The position numbers were made by a program, and so were the translations under genes. Below are positions 8,683 to 18,386 of a stretch of DNA of 64,000 bases, one piece after another. The stretch comes from Bacillus massilioanorexius (GTDB lineage Bacteria; Bacillota; Bacilli; Bacillales; DSM-1321), in NCBI RefSeq assembly GCF_902374955.1, contig NZ_CABKRX010000085.1:62001-126000 (forward strand), given 5' to 3'. Position 1 is the stretch's first letter; every line of letters begins with the position of its first letter. A model generated the notes under the pieces. It was not told where the DNA came from, made no database searches, and saw only the letters and a list, made by a program, of their open reading frames with translations.

Positions 8683-8710
8683 GGGAGTCCTATTATAGGA
8701 TTCCCTTTTT
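8683..8710 (+). terminator. Terminator after serA
   Basis: Stem GGGAGTCCTA / TAGGATTCCC with a 3-nt loop followed by TTTTT. Confidence 0.85.
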
Positions 8711-8741
8711 CTCTTCATTTAAGAGAAAAATATCCCCAATA

Positions 8742-9536
8742 TCAATCTAAATACTCCTCTATGACTTTTTGTTTATTCATTTGCACCATACTGATCGTCA
8801 CATTTTTTTTCACAGAAAGCTTTTGATCTATAAAAATAAGATCTGAAGTTAGCTGATTATTTTCTTTTAAAAACTCTACCGTTACACCGTACCTTTTGCC
8901 TATTTCCCATAAAGTGTCGCCTTTTTTAACGGTATAATACCCTTGTATCACCTCTCCCTTATTGTCATTTGCATGAGATACAACTTCTACCACCTTCTGA
9001 TCTACTCGATTGTTTTTATTTTCGGATACTTCAACACTACGCTGTTCTCCTAAGACAATTAGTGGATTTATGGCATTTTCTTTATTGACGGTCCAATGGT
9101 TTTTATGAACTTCAAAATGCAAATGAACCCCTCTAGAATTACCTGTATTGCCCATCTTCCCAATAACCTGTCCTTTTCTAACATGTTCACCTTCATTTAC
9201 TAATCTACTGTTTAAGTGAGCATAAACGGTTTCATAACCTTCTGGTCCATGATCTATAAAGATTACATTTCCATAACTACTTGATAAATAAGATTTACTT
9301 ACAACACCATCACTAACAGCCATAATATTCGTATGTAAAGCATTCGCTATATCGGTTCCTTTATGTTTTCCATTTCGAGCACCAAAATGATCTGTAATAC
9401 TCCCTTTCGTTGGCCAAATCCATCCTTCAGGTAGACCACTCGCAGCTGCTCTACTATGTGTGCCACCTAAAAACATAATTCCAATGCAAACTGCTATAAT
9501 TAATACAATTAGTATTCGTTTTCCATAATCAAGCAT
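8742..9536 (-). CDS. Membrane-anchored M23 peptidase with C-terminal LysM
   Basis: A 264-residue protein with an N-terminal membrane anchor or signal (about 8-25), an M23/lysostaphin-type zinc endopeptidase domain (about 38-160) and a LysM domain (about 200-243). Metal and catalytic residues are present: H58 and D62 (HKGTD), H107, and the HxH pair in VHLHFE (H138/H140). It therefore looks active, probably cleaving peptidoglycan cross-bridges outside the membrane. It resembles SpoIIQ-like and other envelope M23 enzymes, but the specific role is unknown. The SD TAGGAGG supports the start. It is convergent with serA. Confidence 0.85.
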   Translation of the reverse strand: MLDYGKRILIVLIIAVCIGIMFLGGTHSRAAASGLPEGWIWPTKGSITDHFGARNGKHKGTDIANALHTNIMAVSDGVVSKSYLSSSYGNVIFIDHGPEGYETVYAHLNSRLVNEGEHVRKGQVIGKMGNTGNSRGVHLHFEVHKNHWTVNKENAINPLIVLGEQRSVEVSENKNNRVDQKVVEVVSHANDNKGEVIQGYYTVKKGDTLWEIGKRYGVTVEFLKENNQLTSDLIFIDQKLSVKKNVTISMVQMNKQKVIEEYLD

Positions 9537-10065
9537 ATTAATCCTCCTATTGACATTGTTTTCATATTTTATGTGGACTAGCCTGACTGTAGAACTGTAT
9601 TAAAAGAAAATCTTTCCTCCTTTAACAGTCACTTTATCTAGACTTCACTATCCAATAATAATTTATGCATTTAATAAAGGATAAAAATATGTTTGCATAC
9701 TGTATACTCAGAAAATGCTTATTACGGAGTTTTTTTATTTATATAAACTTTTCATGACTATTATCAAGGAGTTGGTATGACTGATTCTACTCAAGGATGC
9801 TAGCTTTCCGCTAGGGCCGGCGAGAGCCTTATCAGCACTTATCCGTCCGTTATAGCCTTTGCCTTCCATAGGAATCTGGCGGCAACATTACGTTCAATGA
9901 TCAACCGCTTTAGCAGCTCATTTTATTCTCCAAACTTATCTATAAATCACTTAGAAAACAGAAAAAATAAACATCATCATAATGAAGAAATCTTATATAG
10001 ATTGCTTATATATAATGATGTTTATTAGATATGTTTTTATTCAACCAAAATCCAACCGATAGGAA
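9537..10065. other. Gene-free interval with decayed GC-rich repeat
   Basis: No coding region is supported. Positions about 9785-9905 are clearly more GC-rich than their surroundings (CTTTCCGCTAGGGCCGGCGAG, then CTTTGCC and GGAATCTGGCGG) and look like a decayed copy of the GC-rich intergenic repeats common in Bacillaceae. The 3' end carries the rsiX terminator. Confidence 0.5.
9961..10026 (-). terminator. Terminator after rsiX
   Basis: On the minus strand the arms AATAAACATCAT and ATGATGTTTATT pair around a long AT-rich loop, and the downstream arm runs into TTTTTT. Confidence 0.55.
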
Positions 10066-11304
10066 TCAATCTATTGTCCGAATTACATTTGGAGCTAATG
10101 GAACTGGTAATATTTGATCCAAACGGTATGAACCCACTTCCAATATATTGGCATTTTGAAATAATACTGTCTCATAACCAAATTCTTTTGCTGTTAATAG
10201 TATAGCTTCTATCGCTTGAATATACGTTTCATTATTCTCTAACACCGTTCCTGCCGCAAGATAAAGCACTAGTTGACCTTGTTTATCTTCAATCTTCTCA
10301 AAAGTCATTGTAGAAGGGATTGCAGCTGTTACATGAAAGCTTTCATCATCCACTCTCATTGCATCCAATGCTTCACTTATCGAAGGATAGCTATTGATTG
10401 AAGGTACAAAGAACTGTGGAGAAGTATCATTTAATTGGTACACTAACATAGCATGCTTTGGATTTTTATCTATTACTATTTGCTCTTCAAGTCCATAATC
10501 TGCGAACTCAACACCAGCTTTGCCATCTGTTGATAAAGTGATTTTCTCCACCTTATTTTGATATGCAAAACTTCTGCTTAATACATCGATAAATACCCGA
10601 TCTTGTTGAATATACGGGCTGTTCATTGCAACATCTATATTGACTGATTTATTTTCCGGGATATATTTTAACGAAGCTTGTAAAGGAAAAAAGTCACTCA
10701 ATCCGTATTCAGTTTCATTAAAAGATGTCGATACTTGCATCATATCCATAAGGTTTTCATCAAAATTTCCCTTTTGAGTTAAAAATGTAACAGGTACAAT
10801 GTATTGAGACTGTTCGTCAGGAATAGCAACTGTAAAATAACTTTCGTCTGCTAAAGAGTCCGAAAATAATAGAGATGTTTTGGAAGAGGAAGCAGTGGTA
10901 AATGGTTTACTTCGATTTATTCCTTTATCATTCGTATACTCTTTCTTTGAAGGCTCATTTGAACGAGCATTATTTTTTACTACTTCTTCTTTATGACTTG
11001 CTTCTTTTTTTTCACTTGTAGCTTCTGGTTCATTCATTGTTATATCCATTGATTTCTGGTCTTGCTGATCCTTATTAAACGTTTTTTCTTCATCGAATAG
11101 GTAGGAAACGGAAAGAATTGAAAATATAAACAATGCACAAGCAGAAGTAATAATAGGCATCCAGCGAATCTTTCTATTTCTTTTTTGAACACGTCGACTT
11201 TGTATTTGCGAGTATATGATGTTAGGATCTCGCTCATCCTTAACTTTTGGCAATTTAGAAAGCAACCATTCAATTTCTTTTTCTTTCTCCTCCGGCTTTC
11301 GCAT
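10066..11304 (-). CDS. rsiX: Anti-sigma-X factor RsiX
   Basis: A 412-residue protein with a cytoplasmic N-terminus (1-48), one membrane helix (about 49-70) and a large extracellular domain. The latter begins with a Lys/Glu/Ser-rich linker (75-145) and continues with a region resembling the duplicated GerMN-like fold of RsiX proteins. It should hold SigX at the membrane until an envelope signal releases it. It overlaps the sigX 3' end by 35 nt with its own strong SD (AAAGGAGG, 9 nt before ATG). The pairing with sigX makes the assignment secure although the primary sequence of such anti-sigmas varies. Confidence 0.88.
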   Translation of the reverse strand: MRKPEEKEKEIEWLLSKLPKVKDERDPNIIYSQIQSRRVQKRNRKIRWMPIITSACALFIFSILSVSYLFDEEKTFNKDQQDQKSMDITMNEPEATSEKKEASHKEEVVKNNARSNEPSKKEYTNDKGINRSKPFTTASSSKTSLLFSDSLADESYFTVAIPDEQSQYIVPVTFLTQKGNFDENLMDMMQVSTSFNETEYGLSDFFPLQASLKYIPENKSVNIDVAMNSPYIQQDRVFIDVLSRSFAYQNKVEKITLSTDGKAGVEFADYGLEEQIVIDKNPKHAMLVYQLNDTSPQFFVPSINSYPSISEALDAMRVDDESFHVTAAIPSTMTFEKIEDKQGQLVLYLAAGTVLENNETYIQAIEAILLTAKEFGYETVLFQNANILEVGSYRLDQILPVPLAPNVIRTID

Positions 11305-11830
11305 TATAACTTTCCTCCTTTCCTATATTAGATTCTAATATTATCCTTACAGCTTTTAATGCTCGATGTTGAGTTGTCTTCACCTTACTCACAGTCCAAC
11401 CAAGTATTTCAGCCGTTTCATTAATGGATAATGATTGTATATAACGTAAAATTAATACCATTCTCTGATCAATACTACATTCTTCTAAACTACGATAAAT
11501 CAATTTCATCTCATCATTTAATTCAGCAATTTCTTCTGGAAGAGGCTGAACATCAGGAATCGTTTCCCTACTCCAATCAAAATTTTCAAAAATTCTTTGC
11601 TTCCAACTTTTTTGCTTTCTAAAATGATCTATAGCGGTATTTCTCGCTATCGAATAAAGCCACGTTCGTTCACTACTTTTGGCTTCAAATCGATGATACG
11701 AATTTAAAACCTTTATATATACTTCCTGCATCAGATCCTCAGCAGTTTCTCTATTTTTTACTGTATAAAATAAAAACTGAAAAACATCTTGGTGATACTG
11801 TTCATACAGCCGTTGAAAAACGGAGTCCAT
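11270..11830 (-). CDS. sigX: ECF RNA polymerase sigma factor SigX
   Basis: A 186-residue ECF sigma factor with region 2 (YHQDVFQFLFYTVKNRETAEDLMQEVYIK, RTWLYSIARN) and region 4 (MVLILRYIQSLSINETAEILGWTVSKVKTTQHRALK). In B. subtilis SigX governs envelope functions and resistance to cationic antimicrobial peptides. The upstream site TGTAAC-17 nt-CGAC is a close match to the SigX promoter, so autoregulation is likely. SD CGGAGGAGGAG. It lies in the conserved order sigX-rsiX next to resE. Confidence 0.93.
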   Translation of the reverse strand: MDSVFQRLYEQYHQDVFQFLFYTVKNRETAEDLMQEVYIKVLNSYHRFEAKSSERTWLYSIARNTAIDHFRKQKSWKQRIFENFDWSRETIPDVQPLPEEIAELNDEMKLIYRSLEECSIDQRMVLILRYIQSLSINETAEILGWTVSKVKTTQHRALKAVRIILESNIGKEESYNAKAGGERKRN

Positions 11831-11860
11831 CTAATTCTCCTCCTCCTCCGTTTATTATTT

Positions 11861-11887
11861 GTCGAAATTCCCTTGTAAAAAGTTACA
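11861..11887 (-). promoter_or_regulatory. Autoregulatory SigX-type promoter of sigX-rsiX
   Basis: Minus-strand -35 TGTAAC (11882-11887), exactly 17 nt, then -10 CGAC (11861-11864), which matches the SigX consensus. It lies about 30 nt upstream of the sigX start. Confidence 0.8.
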
Positions 11888-11932
11888 TGATACATTATAC
11901 AATTTTTACAATTTCTATTGATACAAAGAAAA

Positions 11933-11970
11933 AGAGTGCCATAAAATCATTATCGTTTTTATGACACTCT
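11933..11970 (-). terminator. Terminator hairpin after resE
   Basis: Stem AGAGTGCCATAAAA / TTTTATGACACTCT with a short loop. On the minus strand it is followed by TTTTTCTTT. Confidence 0.7.
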
Positions 11971-12178
11971 CTTTGATTCGATTCAAATGGAAATTCATAG
12001 AAGAGATTATGTCTTAAAGCACATCTACATATTAAATTCTATTTTAACTGAATTCTCTCAGTAAAAAAACAGAATTCGTGCTTTAGATATACTTTTTACA
12101 CAGCAGCTTCTATATATTACACTAATCTACTTGCTAGTTCCCTTTTTGTTTCTCATGTAACAATATTTTTCGTCAATT

Positions 12179-13981
12179 CTATTTATTTTTATCAACAAAA
12201 CTCGTATTTTGAGGTATAAGGAATGTAAATGTCGTTCCAACGTTCACAACACTATTTACAAATATCTCTCCACTATGAGCTTTCACAATATTATGAGCAA
12301 TCGCTAATCCAAGCCCTGTTCCTGACCTTCCTCGAGTTCTTGCTTTATCTGCTTTATAAAAGCGATCAAAAACAAATGGTAAATCCTCTTGTGCAATGCC
12401 AACACCAGTATCTTTAACTGATATTACTAGTTGTGATTGATCATTAATATATTCAATCACTGAAATAGTACCGCCATCTGGTGTATGGCGTAATGCATTG
12501 TCAATCAAATTCGTAAGTACTTGTTCGATACGATCTCCATCAAACGCCCAGAAAACAGAATAATCATGAATCTCAGAATGGATTTTCACATTTTTCTCTT
12601 GTGCTAATCCTGAAAATTTTCCGGTAATTCTATTTATATATGGACCTAATTGAATATTTTCATAATTTAAATTAGTATAACCTGCTTCCATTCTTGCTAA
12701 GTCTAATAATTCATTTACTAAGCGACCCATTCGTAAAGACTCATCATTTATTATTCTAGCGATATCTTTTTTCTCTTCAGCAGTCTTCGCAATATCATCA
12801 ATGATTGCTTCACTATAGCCTAGTAACATACTTATAGGCGTGCGTAATTCATGAGATACATTTGCGATAAAATCATTCCGCATTTTTTCTAGCTTACGAT
12901 CCTCTGTCATATCCCGAAGTACTGCAACTGCACCACGAATATTTTTATTATTGTATAATGGACTGACAATTATAACCCAATAATGATCTCCTAAATTAAT
13001 TTCCCCAATTTGTTCTTGCTCTGTTTCAACAGACTGATGAAACAGCTTCATCAATTCCATTGGAGCTTCAGGTGATTGAGCACCTCTCTCCCTCACCTCA
13101 GTATACCAAAATTGAAGAAATTGTTCGGCTGGTGGATTTGTTGCTTGAATAGTCCCATCAATATTTATGGTAATAACTCCGTCGGCCATACTGCTTAAAA
13201 TACTAGATAAATTTTCTTTTTCTTGACTAAGGGCATTCATGTTAAACTTCAATTGTTTACCCATTTGGTTAAAAGCCGTAGCTAATTCCCCAATTTCATC
13301 ATTAGAAAGTATAGGAACCTTAGTATCAAACTTACCTCTTGCTACCTCAAACGCAGCTTCTCTCATTTTTCGTAAAGGAGCTGTAATCCGTGTCGAAAGA
13401 AAGAATGCAAAGATTGTCGTTAAAATAATTGCAACACCCGCTGCCAACAAAATGAACTTCGTTGTCGATTGAGCAGAATCTTTCATTGTCTCTAACGATT
13501 GAAACACGAATACAACACCACTCTTACCATGATACGATGTTAATGGTACACCTACTATTTTAACGGATGATGTATGTAACTCTTTTCCAGTCTCCTTAAG
13601 ATTAAGCTCCTTTGATACAACTTTGCCGTCAGTGAAAACTCGATAAAGATCTTTATCTTTTTTTATAGTGGCAATGGATAATTCAAAATCAGAATTTGAC
13701 GGTTCAGAAGGAAATATTTGATTTTCTCCTTGAAAAACGAGAATATTTTTCGAATGCCCCAGAAGTTGTGATGATATTTCTAACGTATCATCAGGATCAT
13801 CATGAATTTCAAGTATATTCACTATCCGATTTGCCGTAAGAAGTAAATCATCTTCTACTTGATGTACATTATAATTCTCGAAAAACTCAAGAAGGAGCAC
13901 CGTTAAAATTAGCAACACAAATGAAACTAAAAGTAAAATCGTAAACCAAAGCTTACCAACGACACTCCTCAGGAAGATCAT
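12179..13981 (-). CDS. resE: Sensor histidine kinase ResE
   Basis: A 600-residue membrane kinase: TM1 (about 10-32), extracellular sensor (33-174), TM2 (about 175-196), HAMP (197-250), PAS (about 255-360), HisKA with phospho-acceptor H377 (FIANVSHELRTP), and HATPase (DNALRHTPDGG, GTGLGLAI). It phosphorylates ResD to control aerobic and anaerobic respiration and nitric-oxide-responsive genes in B. subtilis. It overlaps the resD stop by 1 nt (TAATG), implying translational coupling. All kinase motifs are intact. Confidence 0.96.
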   Translation of the reverse strand: MIFLRSVVGKLWFTILLLVSFVLLILTVLLLEFFENYNVHQVEDDLLLTANRIVNILEIHDDPDDTLEISSQLLGHSKNILVFQGENQIFPSEPSNSDFELSIATIKKDKDLYRVFTDGKVVSKELNLKETGKELHTSSVKIVGVPLTSYHGKSGVVFVFQSLETMKDSAQSTTKFILLAAGVAIILTTIFAFFLSTRITAPLRKMREAAFEVARGKFDTKVPILSNDEIGELATAFNQMGKQLKFNMNALSQEKENLSSILSSMADGVITINIDGTIQATNPPAEQFLQFWYTEVRERGAQSPEAPMELMKLFHQSVETEQEQIGEINLGDHYWVIIVSPLYNNKNIRGAVAVLRDMTEDRKLEKMRNDFIANVSHELRTPISMLLGYSEAIIDDIAKTAEEKKDIARIINDESLRMGRLVNELLDLARMEAGYTNLNYENIQLGPYINRITGKFSGLAQEKNVKIHSEIHDYSVFWAFDGDRIEQVLTNLIDNALRHTPDGGTISVIEYINDQSQLVISVKDTGVGIAQEDLPFVFDRFYKADKARTRGRSGTGLGLAIAHNIVKAHSGEIFVNSVVNVGTTFTFLIPQNTSFVDKNK

Positions 13982-14697
13982 TATTCATTCACAACCTCAA
14001 ATTTATATCCCACTCCCCATACAGTCACAATCATTTTAGCAGCTTCTTCAGAAACACGATTTAACTTTTCTCTTAAGCGTTTCACGTGCGTATCAACCGT
14101 TCTTAAATCACCAAAAAATTCATAATGCCATACTTCTTTTAAAAGTTGCTCACGATCAAATACTTTATCTGGTGCTTTAGCTAGGAAATATAATAATTCG
14201 TATTCTTTCGGTGTTAAGGAAACCTCTTTCCCATCAGCTGTAACTCTATGAGCATCATTATCAATCGTTAAATGTGGTAAAACGATTACGTCTTTCGTAG
14301 TAGTATCAGACTGAACATAATTTGTTTTAGAAGAACGTCTTAATAAAGCTTTTACTCGTAAAACAACTTCACGCGGACTAAATGGTTTTACAATATAATC
14401 ATCTGTACCGACTTCAAAGCCCTGTACACGATTAATCTCTTCACCTTTTGCTGTTAACATGATAACAGGTGTAGATTTTTTCTCTCTTAATTCTCTACAT
14501 ACTTCTATTCCATCTTTTCCTGGCATCATAATATCTAAAAGAATTAAGTCATAATCATTTGCTGTAGCCTTTAATAAAGCTTCATTTCCATCTTCTGCTT
14601 CATCTATTACATATTCTTCTCTTTCAAGGTACATTTTTAGTAATCGACGAATACGCTCCTCATCATCCACTACTAAAATTTTAATTTCGTTCTCCAT
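13981..14697 (-). CDS. resD: Response regulator ResD (OmpR family)
   Basis: A 238-residue regulator: receiver domain (about 6-120) with the acidic pair D11/D12, phospho-acceptor D55 (LILLDIMMPGKDG) and K106 region (TDDYIVKPFSP), and an OmpR-type winged helix (about 140-235, with LTPKEYELLYFLA and RTVDTHVKRLREKL). It activates respiration genes including resABC, ctaA and the fnr/nas/hmp set in B. subtilis. It has its own SD (GGGGAGG) and is separated from resC by a terminator and 324 nt, so resDE can be transcribed alone. Confidence 0.97.
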   Translation of the reverse strand: MENEIKILVVDDEERIRRLLKMYLEREEYVIDEAEDGNEALLKATANDYDLILLDIMMPGKDGIEVCRELREKKSTPVIMLTAKGEEINRVQGFEVGTDDYIVKPFSPREVVLRVKALLRRSSKTNYVQSDTTTKDVIVLPHLTIDNDAHRVTADGKEVSLTPKEYELLYFLAKAPDKVFDREQLLKEVWHYEFFGDLRTVDTHVKRLREKLNRVSEEAAKMIVTVWGVGYKFEVVNE

Positions 14698-15021
14698 CTA
14701 ACTTCCTCCCCTTTTGTACAAACTACAAAATGTTGGTTATAAGTTTCATCAAATTTTGAAGTGCTAAGTAATATAAAAATAATATTTCTATGTATTGAAC
14801 ACTTTTATTATATATAAAAAGTGACAAAATAGAAATAACCTTTATTCACTTCTTACTATATAAAACATATTCATATAAGAAATTATGAATATTATTTCAA
14901 AATCTAATTGAGTTTATTATTTTTCTATTAAAATAAAGTGAAATTTAATTTACAATATTATAAACAAAAAACCTTCAACAGTATAAATGGTGAAGGTTTT
15001 TTAGAATAGTTGATTTTCGTA
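14698..15021. other. AT-rich intergenic region upstream of resDE
   Basis: Very AT-rich, with no gene. It should contain a resDE promoter on the minus strand, but no single site stands out. It includes the resC terminator at 14966-15002. Confidence 0.5.
14966..15002 (-). terminator. Terminator after resC
   Basis: Stem AAAAACCTTCA / TGAAGGTTTTTT around a loop. On the minus strand the stem ends in a T-run. It suggests that resABC and resDE are at least partly separate transcripts. Confidence 0.8.
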
Positions 15022-16200
15022 TTAAGCGTATGAATGAAGACCTGCTATTACTAAGTTTACGAAAATTAAGTTGAACATAATTATTCCAAAACCAATAACT
15101 GCTAACCAAGCAGATTTTTCTCCATGCCAACCTTTCGATAATCGTAAATGTAAAAAGGCTGCATAGAAAAGCCATGTTATCAATGCCCATACTTCTTTCG
15201 GATCCCATCCCCAGAACCTAGTCCAAGCTATTTGTGCCCAAATCATCGCAAAAATTAATGCACCAAGAGTGAATACTGGAAAACCTATTAAAACCGAGCG
15301 GTAACTAATTTCGTCTACTAAATCAAGGCTGATTTTTTTAGCTAATGGTTGCAGGAGCTGACTAACTCTTTTTCTGAAAATAATTCTTATTAATCCGTAT
15401 ATGATTGTTCCTACAAAAAATGACCATACAACAGTGTTTAGTTTAACTGCGTTTATAAAGGCCGGCATTTCAATTAATGGTTCCATTTTACCTGCTGTTA
15501 ATAATTCACCTTGATGTGGACCAACAAGTGCTGGCAAACGGTACTCTGCTTTTGTTTCCTTGTCATTTTTATCTATCCAATTAAACTCAGCTTTATAGCC
15601 ATCAATCGAAAAAATCGATGAAATAATAACAAATCCTAAAGTAATGACTAGGAAAAACACCGTAGTTTCTAGCCAGAATGTTTTCTTACTACTTTTTGAT
15701 TGATCAATAGTTTTGATTAAATAAATAAGACCTGCTGCAAAGCTAATTGCTAAAATAGCTTGGCCTGCTGCAGCAGTTGTAACGTGAATTTGCAACCAAT
15801 GACTTTGTAATGATGGAACAAGAGGAGTAATCTCTCTTGGAAACATAGCTGCAAAAGCAATAATTAACACTGCAATTGGTAATGTAAAAACCCCTAATAT
15901 ATTTGCTCGATAGATGAAGAAAATAACAATAAATGCTCCAACAAGCATCATCCCAAAAAACGTCGTAAATTCAAATAAATTACTTACTGGTGCATGTCCC
16001 GAAGCAATCCATCTTGTAATGAAATAACCGAGTTGTGAAATAAAACCTATGATAGTTAAAATGATACCAATTAACGACCATTTACTTAAGTTTTGCATAG
16101 CATCCTTATTTTTGCCTTTAATAGCACCGCCAAAAAATAACGTTGCAACTAAATATAAAATAAACGCTAAAAATAAAAGATTACCGCTAAGTTCAGCCAT
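15022..16200 (-). CDS. resC: Cytochrome c biogenesis protein ResC (CcsA type)
   Basis: A 392-residue polytopic protein with the heme-handling WWD segment (WTRFWGWDPKEVWALITWLF) and conserved histidines near the flanking helices. With ResB it forms the System II (Ccs) heme exporter and ligase that attaches heme to apocytochromes c on the outer face of the membrane. It starts 14 nt after resB with the SD AGGGGG. It is the last gene of the rluB-resA-resB-resC run. Confidence 0.95.
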   Translation of the reverse strand: MAELSGNLLFLAFILYLVATLFFGGAIKGKNKDAMQNLSKWSLIGIILTIIGFISQLGYFITRWIASGHAPVSNLFEFTTFFGMMLVGAFIVIFFIYRANILGVFTLPIAVLIIAFAAMFPREITPLVPSLQSHWLQIHVTTAAAGQAILAISFAAGLIYLIKTIDQSKSSKKTFWLETTVFFLVITLGFVIISSIFSIDGYKAEFNWIDKNDKETKAEYRLPALVGPHQGELLTAGKMEPLIEMPAFINAVKLNTVVWSFFVGTIIYGLIRIIFRKRVSQLLQPLAKKISLDLVDEISYRSVLIGFPVFTLGALIFAMIWAQIAWTRFWGWDPKEVWALITWLFYAAFLHLRLSKGWHGEKSAWLAVIGFGIIMFNLIFVNLVIAGLHSYA

Positions 16201-16214
16201 TAAAATTCCCCCTA

Positions 16215-17837
16215 TTACGAAGATTCGGTCTTCTCTGTCCGGTCTACAGGTTCATTTAAACCCATTCCCTCAATTGTTTTCGAAAGATCCCTTTTTAATC
16301 CGTGCCAGTTCTTGTTCGTATGTGCTGCAATCAATATTTGATTACCACGTCTTTGAATCCAAATTCTACGATGATTCCAATAGGCTCCTTGGATTACGCC
16401 TACCATGAATATAAAACCACCAACGAACAATATTGGAATTGTTAAATCTTTTCTTACTGTCAAAGCGGTTACATTTTTCGTTTCAACTCCAGCAAAAGCC
16501 ATTTTATATGTATTATCATTGGATGCTTCTACTGTTTTCTGGATAGCTACGAAACTTACATCACCTTTTGGATTTTCTGGTCCCATCATCTTAAAGACAA
16601 ATGCTGGATTATTAGGTACAGGTGATTTTGTTTTAGGCTCCCCTTTTTCATCCATTTCAAAATCCGGATAATAATTTACTAGTTCTATAGAATAGTCATT
16701 GGCAACTTTATATTTTTTTTCTGGATTATTCAAATCAATGGTAACTAAGCCTAGGTCTTTCCCTGATTTCTTTTCAGTCAGATGGAAAGACATTTTACTT
16801 AGCTCATCTAACTTGTATGTAACTTGATATAAAGCGATGCGATCTACCTTTAAGGGCTGGTTCACACGAATAAAATGCTCTTTTACTTTCTTCAATTGTG
16901 GCTTTTCACCTGGTATTTGTTTGCCAACTCGTTCATATAAAATGGCATCTGTTTGAAAGTTTTTTGCTACTGATCCGGATTTATCGATCGCTTCTGCAAA
17001 GACTTCTTTTTCTTGTTCTTTATCATATACTTCTAATGTAAATTGTTTATTTTCTACAAAATATTTCCCCTTAGTTCCAGGTATCTCCATTGTTTCTCCT
17101 TCCCTAACCCAGAGAAGCTTGTCATAATACATACCAGGAACAGAGCGTAAAAGCACTCCTATAAGGAAAATGATTAATCCAATATGATTCACATATGGAC
17201 CCCAACGAGAAAATCTTGCTTTTTCTGCGAGAATACTATTATTAACTTCTTTCACTTTGTATTTGCGTTCTTTTAAACGAGCCTTAAACGCTTCTAAATC
17301 AATCTCTTGATCTTCTACTATTGTTTCACCATATACTCTTTGTCTCTTTAAAAAGCTCTCATTTCGGTCTACTCTTTGTGTTTTTAACGCTCGATATAGA
17401 GGAATAAAACGGTCTAAACTACAGATTACTAAAGAAACACCTATAGAGAAAACCAAAGTTCTATACCATAGAGAATCATATAAATTATGGAAACCTAAAG
17501 TATAAAAGATTTCTCCTAAAAATCCATATTCTTGTTGATAATAATCTTTTGCAGGTATGGTTGAAGGTATGTACATTTCTTGAGGAAAAATAGTTCCTAA
17601 CGCTGATGCGATAAGTGTAATAATAATAAGCCAAACTCCGACTTTAACAGACGAAAAAAAATTCCATATTTGATCAATGATTGTTTTTTTATACGTTTGA
17701 GATCTCCTTGCTGTCCCCTCGTAGCGCATGTCAACAAGTTGATTATCTTTGTCTTCTGCTAGCAATATTCCACATGATTCACATAAAATCGTTCCGTGTG
17801 GATTTACATGCCCGCACTCACATTTCACTTCTTTCAT
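16215..17837 (-). CDS. resB: Cytochrome c biogenesis protein ResB (Ccs1 type)
   Basis: A 540-residue protein. The N-terminus has a four-cysteine zinc-ribbon-like knuckle (C6, C8, C19, C22), followed by three membrane helices (one near 65-85, one near 125-145, one near 215-235), a large extracytoplasmic domain and a last helix near 475-495. It partners with ResC in System II heme delivery. It starts 18 nt after resA with the SD TGGGGAG. Length matches the B. subtilis protein. Confidence 0.95.
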   Translation of the reverse strand: MKEVKCECGHVNPHGTILCESCGILLAEDKDNQLVDMRYEGTARRSQTYKKTIIDQIWNFFSSVKVGVWLIIITLIASALGTIFPQEMYIPSTIPAKDYYQQEYGFLGEIFYTLGFHNLYDSLWYRTLVFSIGVSLVICSLDRFIPLYRALKTQRVDRNESFLKRQRVYGETIVEDQEIDLEAFKARLKERKYKVKEVNNSILAEKARFSRWGPYVNHIGLIIFLIGVLLRSVPGMYYDKLLWVREGETMEIPGTKGKYFVENKQFTLEVYDKEQEKEVFAEAIDKSGSVAKNFQTDAILYERVGKQIPGEKPQLKKVKEHFIRVNQPLKVDRIALYQVTYKLDELSKMSFHLTEKKSGKDLGLVTIDLNNPEKKYKVANDYSIELVNYYPDFEMDEKGEPKTKSPVPNNPAFVFKMMGPENPKGDVSFVAIQKTVEASNDNTYKMAFAGVETKNVTALTVRKDLTIPILFVGGFIFMVGVIQGAYWNHRRIWIQRRGNQILIAAHTNKNWHGLKRDLSKTIEGMGLNEPVDRTEKTESS

Positions 17838-17855
17838 GTTTTAACTCCCCATTGT

Positions 17856-18386
17856 TTATGGTTTAATTGCTTCCATTAACCCCTTTATTTTATCTTCTGT
17901 CAGACTTTCCACTATAATATCCACTAGTTTTCCATCTTGGTCGATTAAATATGTTGCTGGAAGAGTACCAACGCCGTAATATTCCATCACTTCTTTCTTT
18001 TTATCTAAGACGATAGGAAATTCCAAGCCGTATTTATTTGCAAAATTTTTCACTGCCAACTCAGTTTCTCCAATATTGACTGCTAAAACTTGTACACCTT
18101 TGTCCTTATATTCATTATACTGATTATTTATGTATGGCATTTCTGCTTCACATGGTTTACACCACGTGCCCCAGAAATTTAACAATACCCCTTGCCCTCT
18201 GTAATCCGAGAGTCGATGTGTTTCTCCATTTAAATCTGTTAAAACAAAGTCAGGCACTTCTTTGTCAATCTGTACGACTTTATTTTCATCTTTCGTTAAT
18301 TTAGCATAAAAAGTGTACGCAAGTGCCATCCCTAATACGACAAGAATCACCGTTCTCATGATTAGCCGTCGTTTCTTTGCCCCCAT
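17856..18386 (-). CDS. resA: Thiol-disulfide oxidoreductase ResA
   Basis: A 176-residue membrane-anchored thioredoxin-like protein: N-terminal anchor (about 9-28), then a thioredoxin fold with the active site W75-C76-K-P-C79 and the cis-proline region GVGTLPATYLID. It reduces the CXXCH cysteines of apocytochrome c before heme attachment by ResBC, on the outer face of the membrane. SD AAGGGGGAG. It is first of the resABC genes. Confidence 0.95.
   Translation of the reverse strand: MGAKKRRLIMRTVILVVLGMALAYTFYAKLTKDENKVVQIDKEVPDFVLTDLNGETHRLSDYRGQGVLLNFWGTWCKPCEAEMPYINNQYNEYKDKGVQVLAVNIGETELAVKNFANKYGLEFPIVLDKKKEVMEYYGVGTLPATYLIDQDGKLVDIIVESLTEDKIKGLMEAIKP

Larger units (their letters stand above)
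11831..12178. other. Intergenic region between sigX and resE
   Basis: Holds the sigX promoter (11861-11887), a terminator-like hairpin (11933-11970) and an outer dyad TAAAGCAC (12015-12022) / GTGCTTTA (12078-12085) that encloses a small hairpin ACTGA/TCAGT (12047-12062). No gene is seen. Confidence 0.5.

Noticed and set aside
9595..9640. SD-like AAAGGAGG on the minus strand in the gap before the M23 gene
   Set aside because: No start codon with an open frame follows; the true M23 start has its own SD at 9541-9547.
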